Positions 50,817 to 51,602 of a DNA stretch of 51,602 nt are shown piece by piece. The stretch covers positions 1 through 51,602 of the forward strand of contig NW_019775969.1 of the NCBI RefSeq assembly GCF_001039355.2, given 5' to 3'. How positions within the stretch are numbered: position 1 is the first letter of the stretch; each line of letters begins with the position of its first letter. Position numbers and translations under genes: made by a program. The notes under the pieces are model-generated. The model was not told the DNA's origin. It saw only the letters and a program-made list of their open reading frames with translations, and ran no database searches. The stretch comes from Lingula anatina (taxonomy: Eukaryota > Brachiopoda > Lingulata > Lingulida > Lingulidae).

Positions 50817-51015
50817 GTGGGTTTTTCTGATGCCTCAATTTCTTCTGTCCATTCACATAACATAAAGATTGACACATCACTGATGCAGGCTTTTAGTCGA
50901 TTGGAGCAAGAAAGCTTTGGGTAGAAGATCACACAGAGAGTAGTTGCACTTGCTCCAAGTTACTTTCAGTATGTTTTAGATAATTGTAATGCACATCTTA
51001 CTGTCCTCCCATTAT

Positions 51016-51602
51016 TATGTACAGACACAGATGTGTCTGTACATATAGCCATCATCTGCGTCTGTCGTCGCCGTCGTCGCTGTCGCCGTCGTCGCCGTCG
51101 TCGCCGTCGCCGTGCACTTTTACCGATAACACGATAAATGGAAAACTGTTTTTTCTTTTGGTATGAAACTTACAGAACTGATGAATATTCATAATACGCA
51201 GGTCAAGTTCGAAAATCAGCATGATCGGGTCACTTTTAGGGAATTTATGCTGTTTTTTCACTTTTTTCAGCATATATGCAGCACTGATAACACGATAAGT
51301 GGAAAACCATTTTACCTTTTGACTTGAAACTTACAAAACTGATGAATATTCATTACACGCAGGTCAAGTTCGAAAATCAGCATGATCGGGTCACTTTTAG
51401 GGAATTTATGCTGTTTTTTCACTTTTTTCAGCATATATGCAGCACCGATAACACGATAAGTGAAAAACCATTTTACCTTTTGGCTTGAAAGTTACAGAAC
51501 TGATGAATATTCATAATACGCAGGTCAAGTTCGAAAATCAGCATGATCGGGTCATTTTTAGGGAATTTATGCTGTTTTTTCACTTTTTTCAGCATATATG
51601 CA
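51016..51602. mobile_element. pearl/Helentron-like repeat: hairpin, GTC/GCC microsatellite, 161-bp tandem array (runs off the edge)
   Basis: In order: a 14-bp-arm inverted repeat TATGTACAGACACA with a GA spacer (51016-51045); a GTCGCC/GTCGTC trinucleotide run (about 51064-51112); then tandem 161-bp units beginning at about 51125, 51286 and 51447, the third cut by the window end. Each unit holds the palindromes ATGAATATTCAT and GCATATATGC. A microsatellite next to core repeats of about 160 bp is the layout of bivalve pearl elements and related non-autonomous Helentrons; that assignment is inference. It lies in the SNX25 intron after exon 50754-50816. Confidence 0.72.

Overview
The window is eukaryotic nuclear DNA: AT-rich, with small GT-AG introns and many microsatellites and miniature inverted-repeat elements. 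The three recognisable genes, INTU, a proteolipid/M6 gene and SNX25, are animal genes. Short introns, exon-shuffled Sushi/EGF modules and a pearl/Helentron-like repeat at the right edge suggest a marine lophotrochozoan, most likely a mollusc; the species assignment is inference. Exons below were read by hand from conserved protein blocks and splice sites; reading frame closes at every junction listed.

Layout. 10-219 (+): an open frame, possibly a coding-exon fragment of an unknown gene. 1556-11413 (-): a complete 20-exon INTU gene (928 aa), ciliary/planar-polarity effector. 11.5-19.2 kb: no coding exon recognised; it contains a 42-bp perfect palindrome. 19260-22539 (+): six phase 1-1 exons of a secreted Sushi/ephrin-receptor-like/EGF mosaic protein whose N-terminal exon is not visible; a single undetermined base lies just upstream at 19161. 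22.5-33.4 kb: no convincing gene, two MITE-like elements and microsatellites. 33455-39546 (+): a complete M6/PLP-family tetraspan gene with a first coding exon of only four bases and three tandem, homologous, apparently mutually exclusive terminal exons. 42449 to the right edge (+): SNX25, 19 exons seen through the PX domain; the C-terminal nexin domain lies outside the window. The SNX25 neighbourhood has a duplicated 109-bp block, a 304-bp foldback, two MITE-like elements, a long CA microsatellite and a 161-bp tandem-repeat element.

The genes do not form a pathway. INTU works in the CPLANE complex at the ciliary base, M6 is a neural/epithelial membrane protein and SNX25 an ER/endosomal lipid-binding tether. 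In human the orthologues INTU, GPM6A and SNX25 are all on chromosome 4q, so this looks like retained ancient linkage.

The most interesting observations are the triplicated terminal exon of M6, the four-base M6 first exon matching vertebrate PLP1, the 42-bp palindrome, the foldback flanked by a direct duplication around SNX25 exon 1, and the unrecognised 245-residue exon of the Sushi/EGF gene.
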